DNA of 64,000 nucleotides from Psychromonas aquimarina ATCC BAA-1526 (GTDB lineage Bacteria > Pseudomonadota > Gammaproteobacteria > Enterobacterales > Psychromonadaceae), in the NCBI RefSeq assembly GCF_000428725.1, contig NZ_KE386793.1, positions 22,293 to 86,292 of the forward strand, in the 5' to 3' direction. Position numbers and translations under genes: made by a program. The notes below the pieces were generated by a model. It ran no database searches, was not told the DNA's origin, and was given only the letters and a program-made list of their open reading frames with translations. Below are positions 18,601-28,147 of this stretch, piece after piece (position 1 is the stretch's first letter; every line of letters begins with the position of its first letter).

Positions 18601-19401
18601 TCAGCGGCTGGCTGATTCGGATATTTCGGTATGATGCGGGTATAATTCGACTGACTGTTCGAGGTAAGCATTAATTATATGCTCATAACTTCCGTCAAGT
18701 TTCATCTCTCTCAGGGTTATATCAAATTTATCACGCAGATCAGTTAAATTACGTTTTTTAGAAAATGCAATATAACTGGGTACACTCTGCAGCGAGGGTT
18801 TTAGTTCACGAATATCAACCAGCTGATTCATTTTTCTGGCAATATCATAGGCGCCGTATTTATTGCTGATGATAACCGGCACACGATCCGCCAGCAGCTT
18901 TCTCATATTCTGCTCACCGCTGTTGCTTAACTGCAGTTTGGTTATTATCCCGTCTTTTACCGCCTGATCCCAGGTTGTGCCGTAACTGACACTGTTTACA
19001 CCGCCGATGGTATAGTTGGAAAGACTTGCCAGGTTACCGTCATATTTTATTGTAGAGTCGGATCTGACAAACAGGGAAATGGTCTGCGGCATCAGTATTT
19101 CCCGGGAGAAATCGGCAAACTGTTCTCGAACCGGATTTTTAAAGGCGGTAAAAACGGCATCAGCCTGACCCTCTTCAATATACCTGATGGCTCTTGCCCA
19201 GGGTAATATCTTGATATTAATCGGCACATCTAAGCGTTTAAAGACCTCTTCAATAATATCAACAACAATGCCTTTAACCTCCCCCTCTGATTCACCTCGG
19301 TATTCATAGGGGGGATACTGCAGAGTCACCAGCTCTATTGTTTGTGCTAAACATGTTGATGAAATAAAAAAAGAAAGCACCAGATAAAAAATTTTTGACA
19401 C
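18601..19401 (-). CDS. Periplasmic solute-binding protein (SBP_bac_3), second orphan
   Basis: A 266-residue protein with a signal peptide (cleavage near TCLA-QT) and a family-3 binding fold: VTLQYPPYEYRG, GIVVDIIEEVFKRL, ILPWARAIRYIEEGQADAVFTAF, the second lobe NYTIGGVNSVSYG, and a C-terminal GSYEHIINAYL helix. It shares the PWARA block with the binding protein at 6000-6740. Again there is no transporter gene alongside. It is divergent from the efflux operon. Its 3' end overlaps a CCGCTG/CAGCGG hairpin that may aid termination. Confidence 0.85.
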   Translation of the reverse strand: MSKIFYLVLSFFISSTCLAQTIELVTLQYPPYEYRGESEGEVKGIVVDIIEEVFKRLDVPINIKILPWARAIRYIEEGQADAVFTAFKNPVREQFADFSREILMPQTISLFVRSDSTIKYDGNLASLSNYTIGGVNSVSYGTTWDQAVKDGIITKLQLSNSGEQNMRKLLADRVPVIISNKYGAYDIARKMNQLVDIRELKPSLQSVPSYIAFSKKRNLTDLRDKFDITLREMKLDGSYEHIINAYLEQSVELYPHHTEISESASR

Positions 19402-19489
19402 ACAGAATCCTTTTGCATTGTTTACTTATTAAAGATAGTCCAGCCGCAGTATCCGTGCTGGAAGCGCCTTCGTCCTGAGTGCGCCTTTC

Positions 19490-19509
19490 TTCTTAACCCT
19501 TTCTTAACC
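19490..19509 (+). promoter_or_regulatory. Direct repeat typical of an OmpR/PhoB-family binding box
   Basis: TTCTTAACC occurs twice, at 19490-19498 and 19501-19509, spaced exactly 11 bp. This is the one-turn spacing bound by winged-helix response regulators. It lies 45 bp before the efflux operon, which encodes such a regulator, so autoregulation is a reasonable inference. Confidence 0.5.
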
Positions 19510-19553
19510 TGTTGTTGTATATGCTTGTCCCATATTTCTTAGGAGACAAAAAT

Positions 19554-20921
19554 ATGCTTTTTTATTGTCAGTTTGGCCGTCTTTTTACTGTATTACTGCT
19601 TCTCTCTATTAGCGGGTGCAGTGTAATCGGCGAACAAGACTACCAATACTCAGTTGAAAATTCACCTGCAAATTATCAAAAATGGCGGCATCAGCAGAAT
19701 GAAACCGTTCAGGTTAGTCTGTTAACTGACTTGATTGCGATTGATGAACTTAATGATCTGGTTTTACTGGCCATGGATAAAAATCCAAGCCTGCAGCAGA
19801 CAGCCGCCGCACTGCAGATAAGCTATGCACAGCGAGGCATTGCCGCTAGTGAACGCATCCCGCATCTGTCTGCCGGCTTGAATGCAGACAACAAAAAGGA
19901 TAGTGATACGACTTACAGTGCGGATCTGACGGTCAGCTGGGAAATCGATCTGTGGCAGAAAATCAGTGACAGTGTCAGCGCCGCTGAGATGGATATTAAA
20001 AGCTCGGAAATGACCTACCAAAGTGCCCGGGACGTGCTGGCCGCTAATGTTATGCGCAGCTGGCTGCAGATTAATCTCTCTCAGCAGCTGCTGGAAATTG
20101 AAAAGCAGCGCCTGACTGCGCTGGAAAATAATGAAATATCCATTGTCGAGCGTTATCGAGCCGGACTTGGTGAACTGGAAGAGCTGGACAGTGCCCGCAG
20201 CAGCAGTGCTAAAACCCGGGCGGCATTAGTGGATTATGCAGAGCAGCTGGCACAAAAACAGCGCTCCCTGCAGCTGCTGTTAGGACAAAATCCGCAGTCC
20301 GATAATATCCAGATCAGTGCTGAATTCCCCGCGGTATCAGCGCCGCTGACTAACCTGCCGGAGCAGGATTTAGGGCGTCGTCCGGATCTGCAGAGTGCTT
20401 ATTATAATATTCTCGCTAATCAGTACCGCACAGATATAGCCTACAAAGCACTGCTGCCTTCGATCAGTTTATCAGCCTCTCTTTCATCACTTGCCGCCGC
20501 GCCAAGCGATGTCTTATTCGGCAGCGGGGCCTGGAGTCTTCTCGGTCAGTTGACTGCGCCGCTGTTTCAAGGCGGCAAATTACGCTCAGAAATTGAAATT
20601 GCACAACTAAGCGCAGAGCAAAGTTACTGGCTGTATCAGGAGACACTGCTTAATGCGGTTAATGAGGTAGAAAATGCACTTGGACAGGAGCTCTCTCTGA
20701 CCCGTCAGCAGGAGCATCTCAATGAAGCATTAAGCAGTGCACAAACTAATTTTGCTAATTATCAGGTGAAATACCGCCAGGGGCTGGTGGATATTCTTGA
20801 TTTATTAGCGGTTCAGCAGCAGACCTTTGATCTGCAGTCGCAGCTGATTGAAGTTACTTATCTTCAGCTTAATAACCGTATCGACTTAGGTCTTGCACTG
20901 GGTTTAGGAGTTTCATCATGA
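19554..20921 (+). CDS. Outer-membrane efflux lipoprotein (TolC/OprM/NodT family)
   Basis: A 455-residue outer-membrane channel of a tripartite pump. The start at 19554 is supported by AGGAG 8 bases upstream and gives a lipoprotein signal with lipobox LSISGC (Cys near 22); an upstream ATG at 19512 would bury it. Two OEP repeats are visible: DLVLLAMDKNPSLQQTAAAL ... TVSWEIDLWQKISDS and the RRPDLQSAYYNILA ... LTAPLFQGGKLRSEIEIAQ half, with long coiled-coil helices between. It is the first gene of a five-gene operon and overlaps the adaptor gene by 4 bases. Confidence 0.92.
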   Translation: MLFYCQFGRLFTVLLLLSISGCSVIGEQDYQYSVENSPANYQKWRHQQNETVQVSLLTDLIAIDELNDLVLLAMDKNPSLQQTAAALQISYAQRGIAASERIPHLSAGLNADNKKDSDTTYSADLTVSWEIDLWQKISDSVSAAEMDIKSSEMTYQSARDVLAANVMRSWLQINLSQQLLEIEKQRLTALENNEISIVERYRAGLGELEELDSARSSSAKTRAALVDYAEQLAQKQRSLQLLLGQNPQSDNIQISAEFPAVSAPLTNLPEQDLGRRPDLQSAYYNILANQYRTDIAYKALLPSISLSASLSSLAAAPSDVLFGSGAWSLLGQLTAPLFQGGKLRSEIEIAQLSAEQSYWLYQETLLNAVNEVENALGQELSLTRQQEHLNEALSSAQTNFANYQVKYRQGLVDILDLLAVQQQTFDLQSQLIEVTYLQLNNRIDLGLALGLGVSS

Positions 20922-22099
20922 AATTTAATAGTTTAACAGCCGCTGTCACACTGGTTTCTGCAGCAGGTATCTTCACAGCCGCCGCTTATAACGGTATGCA
21001 GATCGATGCAAATAATGAGCTGATTAATCAGCATAGCGCGGAGGTAATGATCAGCTACCCGGATGTTGCGGTTATTAATGTTGTTAAAGATAATTATCAG
21101 GCGCAGATCAAAGGTTATGGTGAAGTTAAAGCCCGTTATCAGTTAACCTTGAGCAGTGAGGTCAGCGGGAGGGTTGAGTTTCTTGATGAAAAATTCGAGT
21201 CGGGCCAGCTGTTTGACAAAAATGCCGAGTTAGTCAGATTAAATGCAGTCAGTTATCAGCAGGCAGCTGCCGGTGCGCAGGCCGCTGTTGCGGACGCAGA
21301 ATATGCTTTTTTAGAAGAACAGCGTCAGAGTCAGCAGGCAAAATTAGAGTGGCGCCGTTCCGGCATGCAAGGCGAACCGGACTCCCCGTTAGTATTACGG
21401 GAGCCGCAGCTGGCGGCGGCGCAGGCAAATCTCAACAATGCTCGGCGTCAGTTAGAGAAAGCGCAGTCAGATCTGGACAAAACCACAATTGCAGCCCCCT
21501 TTGATGCGCTGGTTATTACCCGTGATGTGCAGCCCGGCAGTTATCTGCAGGCCGGTAATACAGTGGCGACTTTATACAGTACAGATCGTGTTGAAATAAC
21601 AGTCCCTTTATCTAACCAGCAGTGGCAGAACCTGCCGCCGAGTGCTGCTTTAAAAAATAAAAAGCGGCCGGTTAAGCTGAGTAACAGTGAGGGTACCAGC
21701 AGATGGACTGGTTATGTTGACCGGGTTGAAAAACACCTGGACAGCAGCAGCCGGCAGCGTTCTCTAGTGGTGGTGGTTGAAAAACCTTTTACGCAGAGCG
21801 AGCCTCTTTTTCCGGGTACATTTGTTGAAGCACAGGTGCAGGGAGATGAGCTCAATGATCTGTGGAAAGTACCGGCTTCGGCGGTTTCACAGAATGGTTA
21901 TGTCTGGTATATCTCAGAAACTAATAATCTGGCTCGTTTTAAAGCAGAAAAAGTATTTGAGCTGGCCGACGCCGCTTATATCAAACCAATGGGGGGGCTG
22001 GACAGTGCGCAGATAGTGGTGCGCCCGCTTAACAGTTATGTGCAGGGCATGACCGTTACTCCTAAAGTGGAAAACGGACTTGAGGAGGCCGCATCATGA
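20918..22099 (+). CDS. RND efflux periplasmic adaptor (membrane fusion protein)
   Basis: A 393-residue HlyD/AcrA-type adaptor. An N-terminal hydrophobic segment (about 7-24) anchors it. A lipoyl half-motif (GYGEVKARYQLTLSSEVSGRV) leads into a coiled-coil hairpin (about 110-185, Gln/Ala-rich) and returns through TTIAAPFDALVITRDVQPGSYLQAG. A beta-barrel and membrane-proximal domain follow. It bridges the RND pump and the outer-membrane channel. ATGA overlaps on both sides suggest coupled translation. Confidence 0.92.
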   Translation: MKFNSLTAAVTLVSAAGIFTAAAYNGMQIDANNELINQHSAEVMISYPDVAVINVVKDNYQAQIKGYGEVKARYQLTLSSEVSGRVEFLDEKFESGQLFDKNAELVRLNAVSYQQAAAGAQAAVADAEYAFLEEQRQSQQAKLEWRRSGMQGEPDSPLVLREPQLAAAQANLNNARRQLEKAQSDLDKTTIAAPFDALVITRDVQPGSYLQAGNTVATLYSTDRVEITVPLSNQQWQNLPPSAALKNKKRPVKLSNSEGTSRWTGYVDRVEKHLDSSSRQRSLVVVVEKPFTQSEPLFPGTFVEAQVQGDELNDLWKVPASAVSQNGYVWYISETNNLARFKAEKVFELADAAYIKPMGGLDSAQIVVRPLNSYVQGMTVTPKVENGLEEAAS

Positions 22100-25000
22100 G
22101 CAGAGATATGCAGAAATCTACCTCGTCAGGCGAACTGGGAAGTAATCCCTTAAGCAGCATCATAGGCTGGTTTGCGCAAAACTCCGTGGCGGCAAACTTG
22201 TTATTAGTCAGTGTAATTATACTCGGGGTAATGTCGTTAAACTCGCTGCGTAAAGAGGCCTTTCCAAGTATGGAACCGGATATGATTACGGTTTCGGTTA
22301 ATTATGACAGTGGTGATGCGAAGCAGGCGGAAGAGGGCATCGCGATTAAAATAGAGGATGCTCTGGAAACGGTTGCCGGTATTAAACGCATTACTTCAAC
22401 CTCTAATGTCAGCGGCAGTACAGTTAAAATTGAAAAACAGAGTGATTATTCACTGCAGCTTTTATTAAGTGATGTGAAGACCAAAGTGGATGCTGTTTAT
22501 AACTTTCCCGCTGATGCTGAAAAACCGGTTATTGAAAAAGCGCAGCGTCAGGATCATGCTTTATGGGTACAGTTATACGGTAATGCAGACCGGGCGACGC
22601 TGCAGAGTTTAGCCGAAAAGCTTAAGTCGGACCTGCTGGCAAAATCGGGAATACGCGATCTTGCTATTAAAGCAAAAGCCGAGCCGATGATTTCCGTTGA
22701 AGTTGATGAAAGCAAACTGCAGGCTTACGGTTTAACTATCAGTGATATTTCCAGTGTGATTAATGCTGAGTCTTCCACCCCGCTGACGACCAGTTTACGA
22801 AACGGCGATAAAGTGATGCGCCTTAAAGCTTCCAGACAAGCTTACCGGCTGACTGAATTTTCGCAGATCCCTCTGCTGACTACATCCGCAGGTTCGATAA
22901 TCAGGCTTGGTGATGTAGCAGAAGTCGAAGATACCTTTGCCGATGATACTTACCTGCTGTCCCGCTATAACCAGCAGAACGGCATGGCGATTGAAATTGT
23001 GATGGATGAGTATGGCGATGTAACCGAGATCGTCGAACAGGCTGAACAGGTTGTTGACGACTGGCATCAGCGCGGTTTATTACCTGATAATGTCGAACTG
23101 GAAACCTGGTACGACAAAAGTACGCTGATTAAAGAGCGCCTGTCACTGTTGACCAGCAATGCATTAACGGGGATCACTTTTGTTTTTATTGTACTGGCGT
23201 TATTTCTTAATTTTCGCGTTGCTTTCTGGGTAGCGGCCGGTCTGCCTTTTGTCTTTTTCGGCACCCTGTACTTTATGCAGGATACGTTTACCGGATTAAC
23301 CCTTAATGAGATGACCACCTTCGGGTTTATTATGGCGCTGGGCATTGTTGTTGACGATGCCGTGGTGGTTGGAGAGAGTATTTACAGCACGCGCAGGTCT
23401 TATGGAGATACTGTTGAAAATACCATTAAAGGCACCATGAAAGTTGCTGTGCCGACCATTTTTGGTGTGCTGACCACGGTGGCCGCATTTATGGCGTTAA
23501 CTAATGTATCGGGAAATATGGGCAAGATATATGCGCAGTTTGCAGCTATAGTGACTATCTGCCTGCTGTTGTCCGTGGTTGAATCAAAGCTGATTCTGCC
23601 TTCTCATTTGGCGCACCTTAATACCCGTCGCGAAGTGACTGGCGGTTTTGCCGGATTATGGGCGCGCATTCAGCACGGCGCAGACAGCGGTCTGCAGTGG
23701 TTTAATCTTTATATTTACCGCAATATTATTGAATGGGCATTAAAACTGCGTTATGCGGTGATCTTCGTTTTTGTTGCGCTGTTTATGTTAGTGGCGGCAA
23801 TGCCGATGACCGGAGCTGTGCGAGTGGCTTTTTTCCCGGATCTGCCGGGAGATGTGATTACGGCTGAATTATCCATGCAGGATGATGCCAGTTTTGGTCA
23901 GACGAACAGCAACTTACTGTGGTTAGAAAAAACAGCGCGTCAGGCGGATCAGATTCTAAGTGAAAAAAACGGTGCGCAGGAAAGTCAGATCAGCAGTCTG
24001 CAGGTGATTGCTGAGCAGGACAGCAGCGGTACACTGCTGGTCGAAATAACCTCGGACTCAGTGTATTCGTCAACGGATTTTGCCGCTCAGTGGAAGTCGC
24101 TTTCCGGCTCTCCGGAGGGTGTTAAAAAACTCAAGTTCCTCTCGAGTATGCATATGGTGGATAATTTCAAAGTTGAAATAAAAGCCTGGGATGAAACAAC
24201 GGTTAAAGCCGCCGCTGAGCAGTTTAAAGCTGTTTTACAAAAAACAGCGGGTGTCAGCGCTATTGACGATAATCTTAATCCCGGACAGCCGCAGATTCGA
24301 TTTACCGTGACAGAGCAGGGACGAAGTTTAGGTATGGATACAGCAACCCTGTCACGGCAGCTGCTGCAGTCCTTCGGTGGTGAAATTGTGCAGCGTTATC
24401 AGCGAGATAAAGACGAAGTTAAAGTACGGGTGCGTTATCCGGATAATCAGCGTCAGACCATGGCAGATATTGTGCAGGCCCGGGTACGAACTGCAGAGGG
24501 AACCTTAGTACCGCTGACTGCCGTTGCCGATATCAGCACCGAGTATCAGCAGGATGAAATTACCCGTATCGATAACCAGCGCTCTGTGTATATAACGGCA
24601 GCCGTGGATAAATCAGTTCTTTCATCAAATGAATTAGTCACTAATCTGCGCCAGGGGCTGCTGCCTGATCTGCTTAAACAGTTTCCAGATATCAGTGTGC
24701 ATTTTGCCGGGGAAGCCGAGCAGCAGGAAGAAACCACTGAGTCGATGCTTAATATGTTTATTGCCGCCTTGCTGATTATTTATGTGCTGCTTGCTGTGCC
24801 CCTGAAATCCTATGTGCAGCCGGTGCTTATTATGCTGGCTATCCCTTTTGGTATTGTCGGGGCGATATTAGGCCACTGGCTGAATGATTTAACCATCAGT
24901 ATTTTATCCTTAAACGGTATACTGGCATTAAGCGGGGTGGTTGTGAACGACAGTCTGCTGCTGGTTTCACGTTTTAATGAACTGATTAAAAAACCGGGTA

Positions 25001-25305
25001 TAGAGGTGCGGGAAGCGGTTATTGAAGCCTGCTCCGGGCGTCTGCGTGCAGTACTGCTGACTTCCATTACAACTTTTGCCGGTCTTGCTCCTTTATTGAG
25101 TGAAACATCAATGCAGGCGCAGTTTTTAATTCCGGCTGCCGCATCGTTAGCCTACGGCATTTTATTTGCGACCCTGATTACTTTAATATTAATACCGGCA
25201 TTATTATTTATTCACTGTGAAATCAAAAGATTACTGGCTAAACTCGTTACTAAAAACAGGCTGACTCATGGAGAATTAATGCATGTTAAAACTGATATTG
25301 GTTGA
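22096..25305 (+). CDS. RND efflux pump inner-membrane transporter (AcrB/MexB superfamily)
   Basis: A 1069-residue proton-driven pump with the standard plan: TM1 near 27-47, a large periplasmic loop, TM2-6, a central cytoplasmic segment, TM7, a second periplasmic loop and TM8-12. The TM4 proton-relay region reads MALGIVVDDAVVVGES. The TM1 context (AANLLLVSVIILGVMSLNSLRKEAFP) and GDVIT loops resemble the branch often annotated as multidrug or hydrophobe exporters in marine bacteria rather than AcrB itself. Substrate unknown. Its 3' end overlaps the response regulator gene by 23 bases. Confidence 0.93.
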   Translation: MSRDMQKSTSSGELGSNPLSSIIGWFAQNSVAANLLLVSVIILGVMSLNSLRKEAFPSMEPDMITVSVNYDSGDAKQAEEGIAIKIEDALETVAGIKRITSTSNVSGSTVKIEKQSDYSLQLLLSDVKTKVDAVYNFPADAEKPVIEKAQRQDHALWVQLYGNADRATLQSLAEKLKSDLLAKSGIRDLAIKAKAEPMISVEVDESKLQAYGLTISDISSVINAESSTPLTTSLRNGDKVMRLKASRQAYRLTEFSQIPLLTTSAGSIIRLGDVAEVEDTFADDTYLLSRYNQQNGMAIEIVMDEYGDVTEIVEQAEQVVDDWHQRGLLPDNVELETWYDKSTLIKERLSLLTSNALTGITFVFIVLALFLNFRVAFWVAAGLPFVFFGTLYFMQDTFTGLTLNEMTTFGFIMALGIVVDDAVVVGESIYSTRRSYGDTVENTIKGTMKVAVPTIFGVLTTVAAFMALTNVSGNMGKIYAQFAAIVTICLLLSVVESKLILPSHLAHLNTRREVTGGFAGLWARIQHGADSGLQWFNLYIYRNIIEWALKLRYAVIFVFVALFMLVAAMPMTGAVRVAFFPDLPGDVITAELSMQDDASFGQTNSNLLWLEKTARQADQILSEKNGAQESQISSLQVIAEQDSSGTLLVEITSDSVYSSTDFAAQWKSLSGSPEGVKKLKFLSSMHMVDNFKVEIKAWDETTVKAAAEQFKAVLQKTAGVSAIDDNLNPGQPQIRFTVTEQGRSLGMDTATLSRQLLQSFGGEIVQRYQRDKDEVKVRVRYPDNQRQTMADIVQARVRTAEGTLVPLTAVADISTEYQQDEITRIDNQRSVYITAAVDKSVLSSNELVTNLRQGLLPDLLKQFPDISVHFAGEAEQQEETTESMLNMFIAALLIIYVLLAVPLKSYVQPVLIMLAIPFGIVGAILGHWLNDLTISILSLNGILALSGVVVNDSLLLVSRFNELIKKPGIEVREAVIEACSGRLRAVLLTSITTFAGLAPLLSETSMQAQFLIPAAASLAYGILFATLITLILIPALLFIHCEIKRLLAKLVTKNRLTHGELMHVKTDIG

Positions 25306-25954
25306 AGATGATATTGATTTAGCGGCGGCAGTTATTGACTACCTGGAGTTAGAGGGGATGCAGTGCGATTACGTCTCAAACGGACCGGCCGGGTTAAACC
25401 TGATTGAACAGAATGACTATCAGGCTGTTATTCTGGATCTCAATCTTCCGAAAATGGATGGTTTAACTATCTGCACTAAGATGCGCGAGCAGGGTATTGA
25501 TACTCCTGTATTAATGCTGACGGCAAGAGACAGCCTGCAGGATAAGCTCCTGGGGTTTGATGCCGGTGCGGATGACTATCTGGTTAAACCCTTTGCCATG
25601 GCGGAATTAATTGCGCGTATTCAGGTACTGGCCGGGCGCCGCAGCGGGCAGGTCCGCTGTTTGAAAGTAGCGGATCTGCAGTTAAATTTACAGGAAAAGC
25701 TGGCATATCGAAATGAATGCCCGCTTAAGCTGTCACCAACCGCATTGAAAATATTAGAAGTGTTAATGCGTGAAAGTCCGAATCCGGTATCGCGCGAGAA
25801 ACTGATGCACAATGTCTGGGGAGACCAGCCGCCGGACAGCAACAGTTTAAAAGTACATATTTATAATCTGCGTAAACAGCTTGATGGTAATGCCAATAAA
25901 GTTTTACTGCATACAGTCAGCGGTTATGGTTTTGCGCTGAAAGCAGACAAGTAA
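25283..25954 (+). CDS. OmpR-family response regulator
   Basis: A 223-residue regulator. The receiver domain (1-118) has acidic residues in LVEDD, phosphoacceptor Asp52 in LDLNLPKMDG, LTARDSLQDKLLGFDAGADDYLVKPF with the conserved Thr/Lys, and a C-terminal winged helix (about 125-220, LKLSPTALKILEVLM ... VHIYNLRKQLD ... HTVSGYGF). Its GGAGA site and ATG sit inside the end of the pump gene. It probably senses pump-related stress with the kinase 48 bp downstream and may bind the direct repeat before the operon. Confidence 0.93.
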   Translation: MLKLILVEDDIDLAAAVIDYLELEGMQCDYVSNGPAGLNLIEQNDYQAVILDLNLPKMDGLTICTKMREQGIDTPVLMLTARDSLQDKLLGFDAGADDYLVKPFAMAELIARIQVLAGRRSGQVRCLKVADLQLNLQEKLAYRNECPLKLSPTALKILEVLMRESPNPVSREKLMHNVWGDQPPDSNSLKVHIYNLRKQLDGNANKVLLHTVSGYGFALKADK

Positions 25955-26002
25955 ATGAATTATGATCCTAAGCGGCATTTATTACCTTAAAATGAGAGTG
26001 TT

Positions 26003-27292
26003 ATGAAAATAAGACCAAGTTTGCGATTATACTTTCTGGCGGGGCTGCTGGCTTTAGGCTCTGTGATGGCACTGACATTTTCTGCATTAACTGTCCGCTA
26101 CTATATTGAGGGCATGGATTCAGGACTGAGCGGTACTATGCTTCAGGTTGCAGATGCAGACGGTGTCAGCGATGGTTTTCCAGTTACACTACTGGATTTT
26201 CAAATAGCCAGCCGCTGGCAGGACGTGCCTGCACAGATTAAAAAGCGTTTCCCGTCTCCTCCGAATGAACTTTATCAGCTAAAAAAATCGGCCGGTGAGC
26301 ACAACTTATTATCCGTGCCTGAGGAGGTTTATTTTGTTTCCTTAATGGCTAATAAGCTCGGGGAAAAACGTTATGTTACAAAAATACTAACGGATCTTCC
26401 GCCGCCTCATCTGCAGGAGCAGAGCTTTTCTCATTTTTTCTGGATTTTTGTTTTTGCTGTTAGTGCTATTTTGATATTTGCGCTTTTGGTTTTATTAATT
26501 ATGCGTTTTGTCGCGGCTCCCGTTGAGGCGCTACGCGACTGGGCAAAGTCATTAAATGAAAGTAATTTAAAAAATACACCACCGGATTTCAATTATAACG
26601 AACTTAATTCTTTAGCCGCTATTATTCGTAACAGTTTAAATTCCGTGCATCACAGCCTGGAACGGGAACACCAGTTTCTGCGTAATGCCAGCCATGAACT
26701 GCGCACGCCGATTGCGGTGATCCGCAGCAATGTCGAGCTGCTGCAGAAGCTTAATGAAAAACAGCCTGCCAGTGACAAGCATCAGCAGGTTACCGCACGG
26801 ATTGAGCGTGCGGCTTTAAATATGGGGGATCTGACCGAAACCCTGTTATGGTTAAGCCGTGACAATGAACCGCCGCCGGCACTGCAGACTGTAAAGCTTA
26901 ATCAGCTTATCGAGCAGCTTGTTGAAGAGTTAAACTATCTGCTCCAGGGAAAAGCGGTTACTGTGAAACTTGACTGTGCCGAATTTTCAACTGAACTGCC
27001 GCTGACAGTCTGCCGTATCGTTCTTGCTAATCTTATTCGTAATGCTTTTCAGCATACACAGAACGGCAGTGTTTCTATTCAGCAGATCCGGGAGCTGGTG
27101 TGTATCCGTAATATTAATGCCGATTGCAGTGCTGCCGACAGCGCCAATGATGAACTGGGTTTCGGCCTTGGTCTTAAACTGACAGATAAACTGGTAAAGC
27201 AGTTTCACTGGCCTTATCACAGACAGATTGAAACGTCCGGACATTTAGTTGAAGTGCTTTTCTCAGCTGCGCAGAATAAGCAGAAAAAATAA
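26003..27292 (+). CDS. Sensor histidine kinase of the efflux operon
   Basis: A 429-residue membrane kinase with TM segments near 10-30 and 146-168, a periplasmic sensor of about 115 residues, and a short HAMP-like linker. The HisKA box is FLRNASHELRTPIAVIRSNVELL (His231). The C-terminal ATPase domain has the N box LANLIRNAFQHT and the G2 box GFGLGLKL. The canonical DxGxG G1 box is not recognisable (the segment reads RNINADCSAAD), so ATP binding may be atypical. It forms a pair with the preceding regulator. It converges on the tetR gene with 10 bp between stops. Confidence 0.88.
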   Translation: MKIRPSLRLYFLAGLLALGSVMALTFSALTVRYYIEGMDSGLSGTMLQVADADGVSDGFPVTLLDFQIASRWQDVPAQIKKRFPSPPNELYQLKKSAGEHNLLSVPEEVYFVSLMANKLGEKRYVTKILTDLPPPHLQEQSFSHFFWIFVFAVSAILIFALLVLLIMRFVAAPVEALRDWAKSLNESNLKNTPPDFNYNELNSLAAIIRNSLNSVHHSLEREHQFLRNASHELRTPIAVIRSNVELLQKLNEKQPASDKHQQVTARIERAALNMGDLTETLLWLSRDNEPPPALQTVKLNQLIEQLVEELNYLLQGKAVTVKLDCAEFSTELPLTVCRIVLANLIRNAFQHTQNGSVSIQQIRELVCIRNINADCSAADSANDELGFGLGLKLTDKLVKQFHWPYHRQIETSGHLVEVLFSAAQNKQKK

Positions 27293-27302
27293 GCGCAGCT
27301 GC

Positions 27303-27863
27303 TTAACCGCCGGGTTTCAGCAGCAGCGGCAGTAAATCCTTAATCACTTTTTTATATGACTCTGTATCAGAGTGCATAACGTTACCCCAGTTAAGATAAC
27401 AGTTAAAAACCTGCGCTCGGCTTTCCTGTTCGCTCTCTGCAAAACCGGCATCAGCAAAAGCCTGTTTAATAACGGTCATGCGCCGTATGTGCATCTTGTC
27501 AAATACGATAAGAGCGGCTGGATCATGGCTGGCCCAGGCGCGGATCGCCAGCTCATATTTTGCCAGCTGCTGTCCGATAACGGTATCTGCTATCGCCTGC
27601 AGGCGCTGTCCTGCGTCGAGTATCAACAGTTCTGGACTGTCCGTCAGCACCGTATTGAACTCTGAAACCCAGTATTCAAGCATATGATCGAGCAGATCCT
27701 GGCGGTCTTTAAAATGCCAGTAAAAACTGGTTTTAGCGACACCCACCGTACGTGATAAGCTGCCGATGGTGAGTTTGTCCACTCCTTGAGTTGTCAGCAT
27801 CTTCAACCCTGCTTCAAGCCATTCATTTTTTGAAAAACGCTGCCGTTTAATTTTATTGGTCAT
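27303..27863 (-). CDS. TetR-family transcriptional regulator
   Basis: A 186-residue repressor-type protein. The N-terminal helix-turn-helix (about 20-60) reads LTIGSLSRTVGVAKTSFYWHFKDRQDLLDHML; the rest is a helical ligand-binding domain. It is transcribed divergently from the cytochrome c'-FKBP-reductive dehalogenase operon. The 220-bp space between them carries two palindromes with the same GTAC-N6-GTAC plan. It is the obvious candidate repressor of that operon and of itself; the ligand is unknown but could be an organohalide. Confidence 0.9.
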   Translation of the reverse strand: MTNKIKRQRFSKNEWLEAGLKMLTTQGVDKLTIGSLSRTVGVAKTSFYWHFKDRQDLLDHMLEYWVSEFNTVLTDSPELLILDAGQRLQAIADTVIGQQLAKYELAIRAWASHDPAALIVFDKMHIRRMTVIKQAFADAGFAESEQESRAQVFNCYLNWGNVMHSDTESYKKVIKDLLPLLLKPGG

Positions 27864-27952
27864 GCTGTTCCTAATTTCACCTGTTTATTTTTGATCTAAA
27901 TCAATAGGTTGTTTGAAATATAAGCAAAATGCTATATTTTATCACCCTGCAT

Positions 27953-27970
27953 ATGTACTAGCTAGTACAT
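27953..27970. promoter_or_regulatory. Palindromic operator 1 (TetR-type)
   Basis: Perfect 18-bp palindrome ATGTACTAGCTAGTACAT, 90 bp before the tetR start on the minus strand. It shares GTAC-N6-GTAC with the second palindrome 41 bp away centre to centre (about four helical turns). Confidence 0.75.
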
Positions 27971-27995
27971 GCGGTTTAGTATAGCTCTAATATAT

Positions 27996-28009
27996 GTACC
28001 GCGCGGTAC
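27996..28009. promoter_or_regulatory. Palindromic operator 2 (TetR-type)
   Basis: Perfect 14-bp palindrome GTACCGCGCGGTAC, on the dehalogenase-operon side of the divergent region. Same GTAC-N6-GTAC layout as operator 1. Confidence 0.72.
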
Positions 28010-28147
28010 TTGGTTCGTCTGGTAAGCGAATAAATCTATTATCTCTAATTAGCGGACGCTTGTTAAGCCTGCAGTCCTATATCTATGAAGATATATATGA
28101 AACTGAACGTCTTGCCTCTTGAAGCATGTAGTCAGGGAATTTTTACA

